Numbered from the stretch's first letter, positions 11,046-22,995 are shown. The stretch: DNA of 64,000 bases from Spinacia oleracea (GCF_020520425.1 NC_079492.1:144057861-144121860), one strand, 5' to 3'. Made by a program: numbers and translations. The notes: generated by a model from the sequence alone, not told the origin.

Positions 11046-12360
11046 GGTTTTGGATCCACTATAGTTCTAAAATAACTCTACAAGGTAGAGTTTGAGCAAT
11101 ATCAACCGTACCATTGAATGAAAAATCAATGGCACATATATTATATTTTTGAAATCCCTATTTTTTCTCATCAATATCCACCTACTGATTTTTCCTTCCC
11201 ACTAATATGAGCCATTAATTTTAAAATGTATGATTGAGATACAAGTCTACCTTGTAGAGTTTTATTAAAACTCTAGAGAATCTGGACTCATATTGCTATC
11301 TCAACTTCCCAACAAATCAGCATTAACGCACAATCAATTCAAAATCTGTCCCAAGCGTTGATGTTTTAACAAGCCCAAGAGATTCATTGCTTTGACAATG
11401 ACAATGAAAACGTGGCAATTCATTTCTTTCATTGGCTACCGCATATTACAAATTCTTAGGTGCACCTAAACATGGCTAGGGGCTGGGTCCGGCCTTATCA
11501 CAAAGTGGCGGGCCGTGACCCAGCCTAGGGCCCTAAGCCAATTTTTTTGAAAAAGCATGATGATGCACGATATGACCCAGATTGCGAATTATGCTCAAAC
11601 ACGACGGCCAACCCGACCCGGTACGAGAGCATGCCGGTCTAGGCCGGGCATGGGCCCCATTTTTGAATTTTTTTGGACCATCTCGGACTCCTTGCCTTTA
11701 CAAGTGGGTTTGGCATGAAAGCCCGGCCCGACCCGGCCTTAGCCCTAGGTATCCTAATTTTTGAATAAAACATGCTTAAATATGCCTTAAATGAAAACCA
11801 AATTAATCTGTATGAAAATGGTCCAGTACAACTTGTCCGCACCGTCCAGTCCTTCCATAACAGGAATGCAAGTTGAAGGTTAAACTTGCGATTTCTACAA
11901 CGACCACCATTGCTATGATGCTATCCCAACAAATCAGCATTAATTAATAATTTAATACACAATCAATTCAAAATCTGTCCCAAGCATTTAATCTTTAACA
12001 AGCCCAAGAGATTCATTGCTTCGACAATAAAAACGTGGCAATTCATTTCTTTCGTTGGCTACCGCATATTACAAATTCTTATGTGCACCTAAACATGGCT
12101 AGGGGATGGGCCTGGCCATACCACGAAGTGGCGGGCCAGTGGGCCTAGCTTAGGCCAATTTTTTTGGAAAAGCATGACAATACACGACATGGCCCAGACC
12201 GCCAAAGCACGCTTAATTTATAAAATTAGGCTCGGCCAACTCGACCCGGTACGAGAGCAGGTCGGGCATGTGCCTCATTTTTTAAAATTTTTTGACCGTC
12301 TCAGACTCCCGTCTTTACAAGTGGGTTTGGCGTGGAAGCCCGGCCCGATCCGGCCCACCG
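10968..12360. repeat. Two tandem copies of a 0.6-kb intergenic block
   Basis: A block running from a GTCCAGTACAACTTGTCC-like word through CCCAAGAGATTCATTGCTT to a GC-rich GGCCC stretch occurs twice here (about 10968-11740 and 11800-12360). It occurs once in unit 2 (about 24285-24837). The first copy is interrupted by the MULE MITE at 11046-11289. Confidence 0.65.
11046..11289. mobile_element. MULE-type MITE, relative of 2478-2688
   Basis: It shares GGTTTTGGATCC at the left, the ACTCTACAAGGTAGAGTT interior palindrome and the GGACTC right end with the 2478 element. The target duplication is degraded, which suggests an older insertion. Confidence 0.75.
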
Positions 12361-12513
12361 CCATGCACCTTGAGCAAGTACCCAGGAAAAAAAAGGTTGA
12401 TTCACAGGTGATGAGCTTTAATTGAACAAGCAGAAGTGCTATAATGAGGTGTTCAATCAACAAATAATGAACTTCATTACTGATGAAATAACATCCAAAG
12501 CAAGATCAACTAC

Positions 12514-13127
12514 CTAACCTGTCTGAACTCTGAAAGCTTGATGCATAACATCATCATTTATAAACGGCCTTAACATCCACATCAAATGGTAACTCTCCAA
12601 TTCTGCACTTGATGATGTAAGACTCAACGATGAAACAATATTTTGCTGCATCGTGTAGTCTTGCTTTACCATGCTGTAAATTACTGCCATAAATGAAGCA
12701 CAACCAGCAGCATCAAGCTTTTGGGAAGCAATTACTTCTTCTTTTGAATCCTTAAACTCCATCTCTAATTGGTCATCGATCAGAGATTCAGAGTTGATTA
12801 TGCCTTTGGCTCGGTTTAAACAGTCTTGAAGGTTACCTAAACTTGTGTTCAGATGACTTACATTATTTGTGATATCACAAACATTTATACAACCAGCTTC
12901 AACGTACCCTATTAATTTCATTTGCTTTAATGATGCTCTTAATCAGCTCTGATGATTCATATATGATATATTGAAGGGCGTCGGAGAATGTCAAATGATT
13001 GCTGAAATCTGATGAATAACTTCCTTCCAACTTCCACCAACTCTTCAAACTTTATAACTCCCACCATAAACTCCGCCAGTACTTCCCTCACTTCATTCAT
13101 CATCAAGAGTGGGTAGTAGTTTTAGAT
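12514..13127 (-). pseudogene. Truncated copy of the unknown-function gene at 26718
   Basis: On the - strand it reads as a close copy of the protein encoded at 26718-27374. The shared central and C-terminal parts include YVEAGCIN, DITNNVSHLNTSLG and LRPFINDDVMHQA. The copy carries internal small deletions, a frame disruption near 12920-12965 and a changed C-terminus. It ends at about 13127, before the ATG of the intact gene, where unrelated LTR-like sequence begins. It therefore has no start codon, no 5' UTR exon and no promoter, and is a dead tandem duplicate. Confidence 0.85.
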
Positions 13128-15259
13128 TTAAATTATCATGTAAAACATTGATTTAATTTTTATGGATTTTAATGATGAATTATGGTTAGGGTTTTGATTA
13201 AACTCACATTATTAATTGATTAACATAATTAGATCTTGATTTTAATTATGATAATCAATTGCAATTTTCAGATTGGTTTATGAACTTTAAAGTTTCAATT
13301 TTTAATGGTTATATGCATGAAATTAATTAATATTCATGATATGGTTTTAAGTAATTAATTAGAATTAAAGTGATTTAAAACTTAATAATGTCGTTAGAAA
13401 TTTAATGAACACGAAGATTAATTTAAATTCATTTATTTCATGATAGGAGGTGATTTCTAGTTAATGGAAAGTGAATTACAAAGTAGCCCCTCTTAAGCTA
13501 CTTAGGTATTCAAGGTACATATAAGTCTAGGGCGACCCAATTTATTCATGTGAATACATGTTATGTTTATGTTGTTGTGATTCATGTTTACTTTGATTGT
13601 CCGATTCATGTTCGAGTATGTGAGCAAGCATGTTATTAATTATTATTTATGTTTGTTGAAGTTTATAACAAGCATGTTGTCCAAATATGTTTTATGCATG
13701 TATGGTTTATGCGCATGTAAACAAGTTATTTATGCTATTGTACGTAAAGTCTAGCATGCTATGAGCAAAGTCGTTCGTGTCATGTTGCACTATTTAGTAA
13801 CTACATGTGCTTAGTCAGTGCAGGGTATACCACTTCAGTAACCACATGTATAGGTATGCAATTTCAGTAACCACATATGTAGGGTATACATTAAGGAGTC
13901 ATATTGTCAATGTGAATTTAATTAGGAAACATTCCTGTCAAGTGCACAACCCGCATAATAACAGGCATGTCGTGGACTCACATGTAGAATCATGTTGAGA
14001 AGGAACAAATGAGTAATTCATTGGAGTCCATTGTGTCGTTCACAGTTCCTAAAAGATTTTAAAAGAAGCATTGTTTGGTTGTTCGTTTATTTGATTGTGC
14101 CGTGAGTCAGCTTTTAATAAAATACTAGTGTGTGATCCGGGCGTTGCTTTTAGTAGGGTTATTTTTTGTAAAAATGTGTCCATTTTTAAAAGATTGTATT
14201 TACATTTATATGAGAAAATATAACATACATTGTAGCTAGTTAAGATGGTAAGAAGTGAAACTTTAATCCATGAGGTTTGATGATCGATCCTTGTTACATG
14301 ATTTTTTTTTTTGTCAACATGTCATGATGCTTATTAGCGGTGACGTAGCGTAATAAGGTGGGGGTATACGTGACACATATACATTTTCATAAACGCCTTT
14401 TAATATATTAGTATAGATTAATAAACGTAAAGTGAAACCGAAATAAGCTTCAAAACTCTTGGAACATATGCACCTCGAGTATAAACAAGTGAAGTACGAG
14501 ACCGTAGGGAAGTTACTTCTAATTGGTGATACAAGACTTTGTATTGTTACTTTTATGCAGGGAATTCAGTCACAGATATGACACAAGTTTACTATTATTT
14601 CTTTAAGTGTTTGGTTGGCTCATAATTACACTCGTCCACTGGACATTTCTTTTTCAAGGACCCATTCAATGCTTATTCTAATTAATCTATATGTCAAGAG
14701 CCGTGTCTTGAGTCGAGTCTTGTCTTTATGATTAAATGTTTATTAATTGGCATCTGCATGTGCTTTCAATTATTGTTTTTGGAGTGAAGCATGTTAGTTA
14801 TAGAATTTACTTTAGCTTGTAGTACTCAACGTTTTGCTGATTACGTGCTACATGTCTTTTGGTCATGGCATAACCTTATGACATTCCATCGGTTGCACTT
14901 GCGTTGTTGGGGGTTAGATTTTTAATAAGCATGTTTCACAAAGGTGACTTGCATGTAAGCCAAATTATCTTTCAATATGGGAATGTTGAGAGAGTTTTTT
15001 ACTTGCATTGTTTTAAACTCTATTTTTATTTAGTCTAGACTATTATTATTCTTGGTTAATGGACAGTTTAAAATTGAATTTTCATTTGAGCCTATGTGGT
15101 TCAACTTGTAGTAGAGACCATTAAGTATTTAATATTTTGAATGTTAGTTATTTGTGCTGCGTAATCCTGATAATAGCCTAACGTTAATATTTTAGTAATT
15201 CCTTTATTTGAGTTGAAAAATAATGTTTATAAAAGCAGAGAATTATTAGGGTGTTACAC
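13128..15259. mobile_element. Possible LTR (solo) of a Ty3/gypsy-type element, fossil
   Basis: A 2.1-kb non-coding, T-rich block starts exactly where the pseudogene is cut and ends GGGTGTTACA at about 15250-15259, a common end for plant gypsy LTRs. No gag or pol similarity is seen. A Helitron lies inside it. The assignment is tentative and the left end is inferred only from the break in the pseudogene. Confidence 0.35.
14125..14417 (-). mobile_element. Small non-autonomous Helitron, both ends present
   Basis: Read on the - strand it begins TCTATACTAATATATTAA and ends CACACACTAG after a GC hairpin (GCAACGCCCGG). The flanking bases are A and T, as expected for Helitrons, which insert between A and T without target duplication. 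At 293 bp it cannot code for Rep/helicase. The same family ends occur at 18659, 52728 and 59325-60289. Confidence 0.8.
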
Positions 15260-15662
15260 ATACGTTCATAATAAAAAAATAATAATAAATAAAAAGAATT
15301 CGATTGCTAATTCCAGAAGATTTGCGAATCCTAATTACATTGATTCACCACTATCTAGATTGGTTTGGTTAATTTGCTAATAATTCCAATCACTATCATT
15401 CATAAATTTGAAGGAGATGGAAATGATCGATTGGTCGGTTATGGTCCTTATGGAAATAAATAATAATAATGTAGGAAGTTGGGGAATTGGGGGCGCTGGT
15501 GGGGAATTTTTCGAGCCGCACAAGAACCATTCTTGTACAAACTAATATTGGTCTCATTATAGACAATATCCTTCCCGTTAGACCATACGATGTTCTCTTT
15601 GGCTGGTGGCTCGTTCATGGTTGTCGTAGTGAGGCCAGAAAATCAGAATAAATTTTTAGGAA
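15260..15662. other. Spacer between duplication units, no gene
   Basis: Short AT-rich sequence without recognisable coding content or repeat ends. Confidence 0.4.
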
Positions 15663-16015
15663 AGACTGTCTAACGGTTAGATCACTTTATAGTTTATACA
15701 TGCACTTTAACTAATTAGTTAACCGCTGAAATCAATTAGCTAAGTTTGAAATTCAATTAGTTAAGTAACGAATTGAACCAATTAGTTATGCAACCGAACC
15801 TATTAGTTAAGCACTGAACCAATTAGTTAAACAATTAAACTGGTTAGTTAAGATTTTATGAGTTTTAGTTACTAATAAATTTGTTCGAAAATAATAATTA
15901 TTTGACTCATAATTTAACTATTTGTCTTTATATCTTACTATTTTGTTATTCAATTAGTTATATTTTACACTAGTTTAGTTAGTACCAAAAAAATGATCTA
16001 ACGATTAGACAGTCT
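15663..16015. mobile_element. MITE-like element with internal tandem repeats
   Basis: The ends AGACTGTCTAACGGTTAGAT and ATCTAACGATTAGACAGTCT are near-perfect inverted repeats of about 22 bp. The interior holds about seven degenerate copies of a 17-20-bp word around AACCAATTAGTTAAGC. No target duplication was established, so the superfamily is unknown. Confidence 0.75.
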
Positions 16016-16309
16016 TACACAAAAGCTTTTGGAAAATCAGAGAGGGAAAGATGAAGATCTGGAGAGGTGAAGTGGGGAGGGGGCTTAATCATTCATTCAT
16101 TCATCATAAACACGCATATATTTTTAGCGAATGCGACATCGATTAAAAAAACTCATTATTACTAGGTGAAAATATCATTTCATTTCCCAATCTCAACCAA
16201 ATGTCCACAGTCCACTCAATAGGGCACGTATAGGCATCCAAGAAATCAGGAGTGACGGCCATAGGCCCGTAATTCATCCCAAATCCCGAGTATATGGCCA
16301 CAATTTTAT

Positions 16310-16359
16310 CACGTGCTCACATTTATTTTAGCACAACCTCGGTACAGTCCTATATATAC
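16310..16359 (+). promoter_or_regulatory. G-box and TATA box of bHLH copy 2
   Basis: CACGTG (16310-16315) and CTATATATAC (16350-16359) are spaced as in copy 1. The leader behind them and the possible donor G|GTTAGC at 16456/16457 are conserved as well. The acceptor lies at 18771-18772, which gives a 2.3-kb 5' UTR intron. Confidence 0.6.
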
Positions 16360-16888
16360 ACTGATACACAGACAATAACATACTGTATTTACTTCACTCT
16401 TTCTCCAACATTACCTCAAATACTCAAGCACTCGCTCTAGTTCGCTACTTTCTGTGGTTAGCTTTCTTTCCCCTCCTACTAAGTTGCTATTTTCGAGCTT
16501 AAGTATTACTTGTGCTAATGATGTAATTACGGAATATTACTCCTACATGCAAGCATTGATCACATAAAATATTAAAATTACATTTTTTTAGAGGAAAAAC
16601 TACAACATAAAATAAAATAATTGCTACTCGATTCTTAATGGAAGTATCTTCATCCTATATACGGGAAATTATTGAAGGGGCAACTATTTATTTTTTATGC
16701 CACTTCAGCAGTTGTATTGTAAATTAGAGATATTATGTAATGTTTTCAACAACGTCTCATTAAATTTAAGAAGCAAATAATAAAGGGTGTGTAACTGTGT
16801 ATACGTTAACACACGTTCTAAATCCCTTCTTCATTTATAATTTGTATCGCGCTTATAATTCATTCGATCTAAAAATGATTAAAAGAAA

Positions 16889-18068
16889 CAGTGGCGGATC
16901 TAGGGGTGGACCTAGGTGGGCAAAGGTCCTCCCCATTATTCATAAAACATTTATATATGTAAAATAAAAATGTGTAGAAGTATTAGATTTAAATATGTGG
17001 TCGGGTTGGTGTAGTTCAGGCCCGGCTAAAGGGAGGTCTGGGCGGATCCATAGAACAAGGCCCCCAAAATTTTAGGGCCCATAAAACTTTGCTGGCTGAG
17101 TTAAAAATTAAAAAAAAGAAGGAAAAAAGCCCTTCCTTCTTCTCCATTCCCGTGAAACCTGAAACCGAATAAGTAAGCAATTATTCTCTATCCAACTTTC
17201 TACAATTTGATTTTCAACAAAATAATTAATTACATCTCCTAAAATTCCTCCATCCTTAATAAATCAACAATATTGTTGGAGAAACCTTTTAATTTCTTTT
17301 ACAATAAATTAATACAATCATTTTATTTTGACTACAAATACTTGCTGGCTCATGGGGAAAAATTCAAATTCTTAAAAGTTGGAAGAAAATTCTCATGAAA
17401 TTTGGTCTTTTCGCCCATGCTAAATTCTGCAGACCTGAAACTCCAAAACATATTGCCTCCCGAAATTAGAAATTGTGATTTTGATTATGAAAACATATTA
17501 AAAAAGGGTATAGTTGAAGTGTTTATTTTTATGTATGAAAAACGCCTTTAAATTTTCATTGGGGCCCAATTTTCTACTCAGCACAGGGCCTCTAGATTGT
17601 CGGAGCCGGCTCTGGTGTAGTTGGTAATTTTTTGCGTATAAGAGATCTACCAACTTGTACTGAAGTTACAGTTTCAAACATATATTATATTTTATACACA
17701 TATTGCACATGTATTATACAAAAATTGTACATATACTACATTGTATATGTTCATAAATTGAAACATGTAATATATTCTAAAATTGGTAGATCGCGTTGAA
17801 CTCACATGTTATCTTTCTCATTTTAACAAGCTAAAATAAGCTATATATATTCATATTCATATTTAAAAGAAACTTATGGATAAGTAATGTCAATTGAACA
17901 ATATTATTTAAACATAACTCCGTCCATTATCAAAATATAAATTTAGTTTTTGTTTGAGAACAAAGTATAGATCTAGTTTGTATTATGGTTATTGTAGCTA
18001 TTTTAAGGAAGTTAGTAAAAAAATTGATTTCTGATCTACCTAATAAAAAAATGTTGGATCCGCCATTG
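16889..18068. mobile_element. hAT element with a perfect 8-bp target duplication
   Basis: The ends are CAGTGGCGGATCTAG and GGATCCGCCATTG, with the exact duplication AAAAGAAA at 16881-16888 and 18069-18076. Unit 1 shows the empty site near 2860. Another hAT lies inside it at 17017-17614. No transposase reading frame is seen. Confidence 0.95.
17017..17614. mobile_element. Second hAT element nested in the first
   Basis: 598 bp, starting CAGGCCCGGCT and ending AGCCGGCTCTG, flanked by the exact 8-bp repeat GTGTAGTT (17009-17016 and 17615-17622). It is non-coding and younger than its host element. Confidence 0.93.
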
Positions 18069-18399
18069 AAAAGAAATGTTACTATATGTACATATATAGA
18101 TATTCTATTTTTATTGATTGTTTATATTATATTTCTCATTTGAATTTTTTTTCTTAATTTCCTCGAGGCCACTTTATTAACTACTCACTTGCTAATTAAA
18201 ATTCTAACAGCCTATCTCTTGTGTGACATGTTCATACACTATCAATTTGATGATGTGAACGTTTACAATAAAGCGGATATTTTATTTGCAGCTTAGTAGC
18301 AAATTGAGTTGCACAATAAATGTTGCATTTTGTTACACACACATCCAATGGAGGTCAGGGGATGTCTGGGTAGGTCATTCCCAATGCCCAAGCTCGGCC

Positions 18400-18659
18400 T
18401 AGCACTCGCGTGTTTGATATGTGTCCAGTCATACAACTCTCACACTTTCTCAAACAAGAGTTACACTCACACCCCAATTTAATAAACAAAGAGAATATGA
18501 TGAGTTTTTTCAATATGAGACTCACTTATTTTACACTCTTTCCTTTGTGTTTTCCAATAAAAACTTCCAACAATCATTTGATAAGGAGATGGAGTGACAT
18601 GTTCTATTGGCGTGTATACTATACGTTATTAGAAACGCTTATTAATATATTAGTATAGA
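18400..18659 (-). mobile_element. Helitron 5' end fragment
   Basis: On the - strand a Helitron start TCTATACTAATATATTAA begins at 18659 and is preceded by A. I could not find a convincing CTRR end with hairpin at the left side, so the left limit is a guess. It lies in the 5' UTR intron of bHLH copy 2. Confidence 0.5.
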
Positions 18660-18776
18660 TAGATTGTATAAATTACATTATATTGTTTAATTATTATACT
18701 GATCCCCGACCCCTATCATAAATCAAGATCCGCCACTGATATCAACTATATCGACGTACTCCATCTTTGTAGGAAA

Positions 18777-21075
18777 ATGGAAAAACAAGCACTTTCTACA
18801 ATGGAAGAACTTCTAAGTGCTGCATTACATGGTGAGGACTTATGTTATCCTCTCCTTGGTAAAAGCAACACTTGGTATCCTGAATCTCAATGGGAACTCG
18901 AGTACGACCTCGTCGATCAATTTATCACGTCACCGCCTTCTTATACTTCGAATGATAGCAGTGAAATAATAAGCCACGATGATTACGAGTTTTACGACAA
19001 CCACAACAACGATGATGGAAATGATAATGCAAGTACTGTGAAGATGTTGATGATTGAGAACCATAATAATAAGAAAGTGAGTGAGAAGCAAGCAGTGAAT
19101 GGAGGTAAGAGGAAGAGAAAAAGGAAAGAAAGCCAAGTTCAAGATCACATCTTAGCTGAGAGAAAGCGTCGGGAAACACTTGCCCAATTGTTCATTTCTC
19201 TCTCAACTTTGATTCCTGGTCTTAAGAAGGTACGGAGTACTTCTTTTAGGTTTCTCACTTTTGTATTTTGTTCTGTGTTTACTAGCTGCACTTATGTGAC
19301 CATTAATATCTTCAATAGCGTATTACTACCTCTGTTTTAAAACAATTTTTCTAAATACTTTTTGAACAAATGTTTTTGAACAATCTTTCTAATTAATTAA
19401 GACAAATGTTTTCCTAAAAAAAATATTAAGACAAATGTTTTTCCGTCTTAATGGTACAATTTCTTGTAGTGAAAGATTATTATGAAACAGAGGTATATAA
19501 TACTCCCTCTGTATTTAAATAGGAGTCACATATGGCCAGACACGGGTATTAAGGAATAATAGTTGAATAAAATAAAGTAATACTCCAGGTTGGGGTAAAT
19601 ATTTTAATCAAGTAAAACAAGTGGGGATCATTAAATTTTGAGGGGTGGGGGTTTCTAAAATGATTTTTTTTTTAATATGGTGGTGAGTCATAGGGTAAAT
19701 TAGATATAGTCAATTATTTAATTAGATGGTGGAGTAGAAAAGTACTCCCTCCGTCCCGGAATACTTGACCTGTTTTTCTTATCGGGCCGTCCCTTAATAC
19801 TTGACCTGTTTCTAAAAATGGAAATATTCTAACAATATTATATTATTTCTCACTCCACCCCTATTAACCCACCTACCCCCTACTCCATACAAAAAATAAT
19901 TAAAAATTCAACCCCTACCCTACCCTCCCCAACCCCACTCCTTTACACATTTCCCACTAACTACATTAAAATAATACCCCACTATCAACTACTTCCTATT
20001 AAATTAAATAAGTCAATTCAAGTCCCTTAAACTCTGTGCCGGTCAAACCGGGTCGAGTATTCCGGGACGGAGGGAGTAACTAAAACTGAAAGAGTGACTC
20101 CTAATAAAATACGGTCGGAAATGGTACTAATAAAATACGAAGGGAGCAATTACTAATTAAATTTTATAAAAATTTGTTGATGTATAATTTGATGCAGATT
20201 GATAAAACCTCGATCTTAAGAGGAGCAATCAAACACATGAAACACCTCCAAGAGAGAGTAAATGTACTTGAAAATTTGGGTGCTCAACAAAAGAATCTCA
20301 AGTCACTGGTGGTGGTCAAGAAATGTCAATTGACAGTGGATAATGACGACGACAACAACGATGATAATGGTTCCTTTTCAATAATTGATGATAATGGTAG
20401 TAGCAACGATGCAATTTATCTTAACAACTCGATACCAGAAATTCAAGTTAAGACAACGGATGACACTCTTCTATTAAGAGTACACTGTGAACAACAAAAG
20501 GATATTATGACCAAGTTATTTGATGTTGTTGTCAAACATCATATGAGCGTCGCTCATTGTGCCGTCATACCATTTACAAACCTAGCCATAGACATTACCA
20601 TTGTTACACAGGTAAATTAATGAACAACTATAACTACCTATATATTTCATCTGTTCTTTTTTAAATAACACAATTATTTAGGCACGTTTGCCAATATATG
20701 ATTTCAAACATTAATATCTTCAATTGTGGATAAATAAAAATTATAAAAAGTTGATATTTAAAAAATATTTGTTGAGACGAATCTAATAAAACCTCACACG
20801 ACTATGTTTTTTCTTATGTATAAATCACAAAAGAAGTCAAAAGAGCTTGTATAAATAGTGTCGAAAACTCAATTGTGTCATGTAAATAAGAACGGGGGAA
20901 GTATTATTGACATAGTTATTTTTTTTTTTTTTGTAAATAACTACTTAATATATGCTCACGTATGTAATTAATTAAACTTTACTACTTTTATTTTATGCAG
21001 ATGGAAGACGGCTTCAGCATGGATGTGAAAGATTTTGTTCGATCTATTCGATACATCCTCCATCCGGCTAGCTAG
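18777..21075 (+). CDS. bHLH transcription factor, subgroup IVa (copy 2)
   Basis: Coding exons 18777-19229, 20198-20611 and 21001-21075 give 313 residues, with introns in the same places and phases as copy 1. The first ~60 residues are nearly identical to copy 1. The Asp/Asn-rich spacers before the bHLH domain and before the ACT-like domain differ in length and sequence. The basic region DHILAERKRRE and the LIPGLKK loop are unchanged, so DNA contact should be the same. The ACT-like end reads MEDGFSMDVKDFVRSIR, closer to the family consensus than copy 1. Probable role: nuclear regulator binding E-/G-boxes, perhaps for jasmonate-linked or triterpene pathways (inference from the subgroup). A 5' UTR intron is likely. 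Confidence 0.9.
19501..20148. mobile_element. Two nested Stowaway MITEs in bHLH copy 2 intron 1
   Basis: The outer element has ends CTCCCTCTGTATTTAAATA and a degraded AATACGAAGGGAG. The inner one (19743-20078) has the near-perfect ends CTCCCTCCGTCCCGGAATAC and GTATTCCGGGACGGAGGGAG next to TA. Copy 1 lacks both. Confidence 0.85.
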
Positions 21076-21282
21076 TCCCAGATTCCAAGCAACTGAGTGT
21101 AGGTCATGATTTAACTTGTTGCTCTTTGTAATGTCATTCTAAATATATTCAAATAGTTAATGTATGATGTATGCAAATCCGGGCATCTTAATGGTTTTTG
21201 TCTTCCTCTTTTTTCTGGATATTTCTAGTTTTCTACCCTTGTTCTTGACCAAAATCTATGTATTTGTTATGATTTTGATGCG

Positions 21283-22195
21283 TGCTAAATTATGGGGGGA
21301 AATATTATTTGATTGTCTCATTATTATTCGTGGGCATATGCCTCTATTCATTACTCCGTATATACATTTTGTAGGTTCTCATATGATATTCTATCATTTA
21401 GGGTAACTACGTTATCCTCAACACCCTCTCGCAATCGTGAACGTTGCGATTAAAAAGGTAAAAATATCTTCTACGTTAGCAACAGATCAATCAGATGTAA
21501 ATCGATACGCAAAACTCAGCGATGTCAGCTTAAAAAATAAAATTTTAAAAAAAATCTCGAGTAGGAATACCATTCTTTTTGAATTTGCAATTTTTCTCTC
21601 TTGATGAAAACGTCTTTCTTTTCGAACTCATTAATTATCTCAACATAAATGGAAACGACTTACACGCGTAGTGAATTAAGAATGAAGCGATTCGCTAAAG
21701 TGAAGATTTTGGGAGTGAAGATTTTGGGGTGGACGAGAACAGTAAGCGTTCGCCAACGTACTTTGATAAACATAGCATTGCAAGCAAATAGGGCGGATAG
21801 CTTACTGTTTGTTTCTATTAGAGTTGCAAGCTTGTTGTGGTCAGTCCTAAAGGGAGAATCTTGATGCTTACTTGCTATATCTCCGCGTCCTTGCATTTTC
21901 TTTAGAAATCTCTTTCCCCTCCTCCTCCCCCCATTTTATCGTCCAAAACATGAGAGCTTAAGCGATTGGAAAGAAGTCACTATCGGTAAGGATAATATTT
22001 GTATATGGTCCTTAAGATCTCCCTAAGCTCTGATACCATGCTAAATTGTGTGGGAACAAGTATTATTTCATTCTCTCATATTTATTCATGGGCACATGTC
22101 TCTATTGATATTACAAAATAGATATCATAAGAGTTCCTAAGTTCTATGGACTTCTATCTCATATGATATTTTATCATTTATAATACCTACTTCTA
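21283..22195 (-). mobile_element. TRIM-like LTR fossil behind bHLH copy 2
   Basis: Orthologue of 9655-10520. The left LTR is about 21283-21423, followed by a non-coding interior. A primer-binding site complementary to initiator tRNA-Met lies just before the right LTR, which starts near 22039. The element is broken and non-coding. Its presence in both units dates it before the duplication. Confidence 0.65.
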
Positions 22196-22995
22196 CTAAC
22201 TAGGTTGTAAATCTAGTTGATTACTCCCACTACTATAATTTTAGTCACTAATGACCACTCAACAATGATTGGCCAAAAATCTCGCCGCAAATACCTTTTG
22301 CAACGGTGCTAACAACTAAATAAAATCGGGAACAACTGTCGCAAATGCGTGAGTAGTACGACGGGGTAACGATGAGATTTTCCATCAATGATGACCCCTT
22401 TTATGATGTGTTTGCAACAGGAAATCCCTTCACTATTGCCCTTTAGCGGTGAAACTTCCCGTCAGTAATGAAACAATTTCTTATAGGGTCCATTGACTGT
22501 TATGAATATGCAAACATCGATTAATTGTAAGAATCCTAGGCCAATGAAATATGCAAGAAATTATCCCCACTCACACAATCCTATACACATGAAAATGGTA
22601 ATGTACAACTTGTCTTATATTCCATTCAAAACACGAACGCATGCGTATTGTATACGTGTATTGTACGGGATGTCCTATCGCCATACTGATGGGCGATAAG
22701 GCTTTTTTTGGCTAAAAAGGGCACCTAAGGCTAATATGAATCATTAGTCCTAATTGACTATATTAAGCCAGTCGGCTTAACATAGTAGATAAAGTTACGT
22801 CAACCTTAAGGTCACATGTCGTTGTCCTACAAATCTTAAACCCTGTGACTACAACCAGCACATAAAGGAGAGAACGGCTCCAACACTGTTCTAATCCTCA
22901 ACCGGAACATGTATATTAATTACTCCATATATTTACAATATCAAATCAATAAGGTTTTGTCTCAAGTTCGAATCCCCACTTGTTGAGATAGAGTT
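22196..22995. other. Intergenic, possible CACTA remnant
   Basis: Around 22240-22490 a block with TTTCTTATAGGGTCC at its right edge and ACGACGG-like words recalls the CACTA MITE at 1596-1863, but its ends are degraded. I see no gene. Confidence 0.3.

Larger units (their letters stand above)
511..13127. repeat. Segmental duplication, unit 1
   Basis: Landmarks recur in the same order in 16222-27374: the sequence around 511-580, the G-box/TATA promoter, the bHLH gene, its 3' flank with a TRIM-like fossil, a 0.6-kb AT-rich block and the unknown-function gene. Outside the transposon insertions the two units align closely. Similarity starts near 511 and near 16222. On the right, unit 1 stops inside the copied unknown-function gene at about 13127. 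Coordinates are estimates by eye. Confidence 0.8.
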
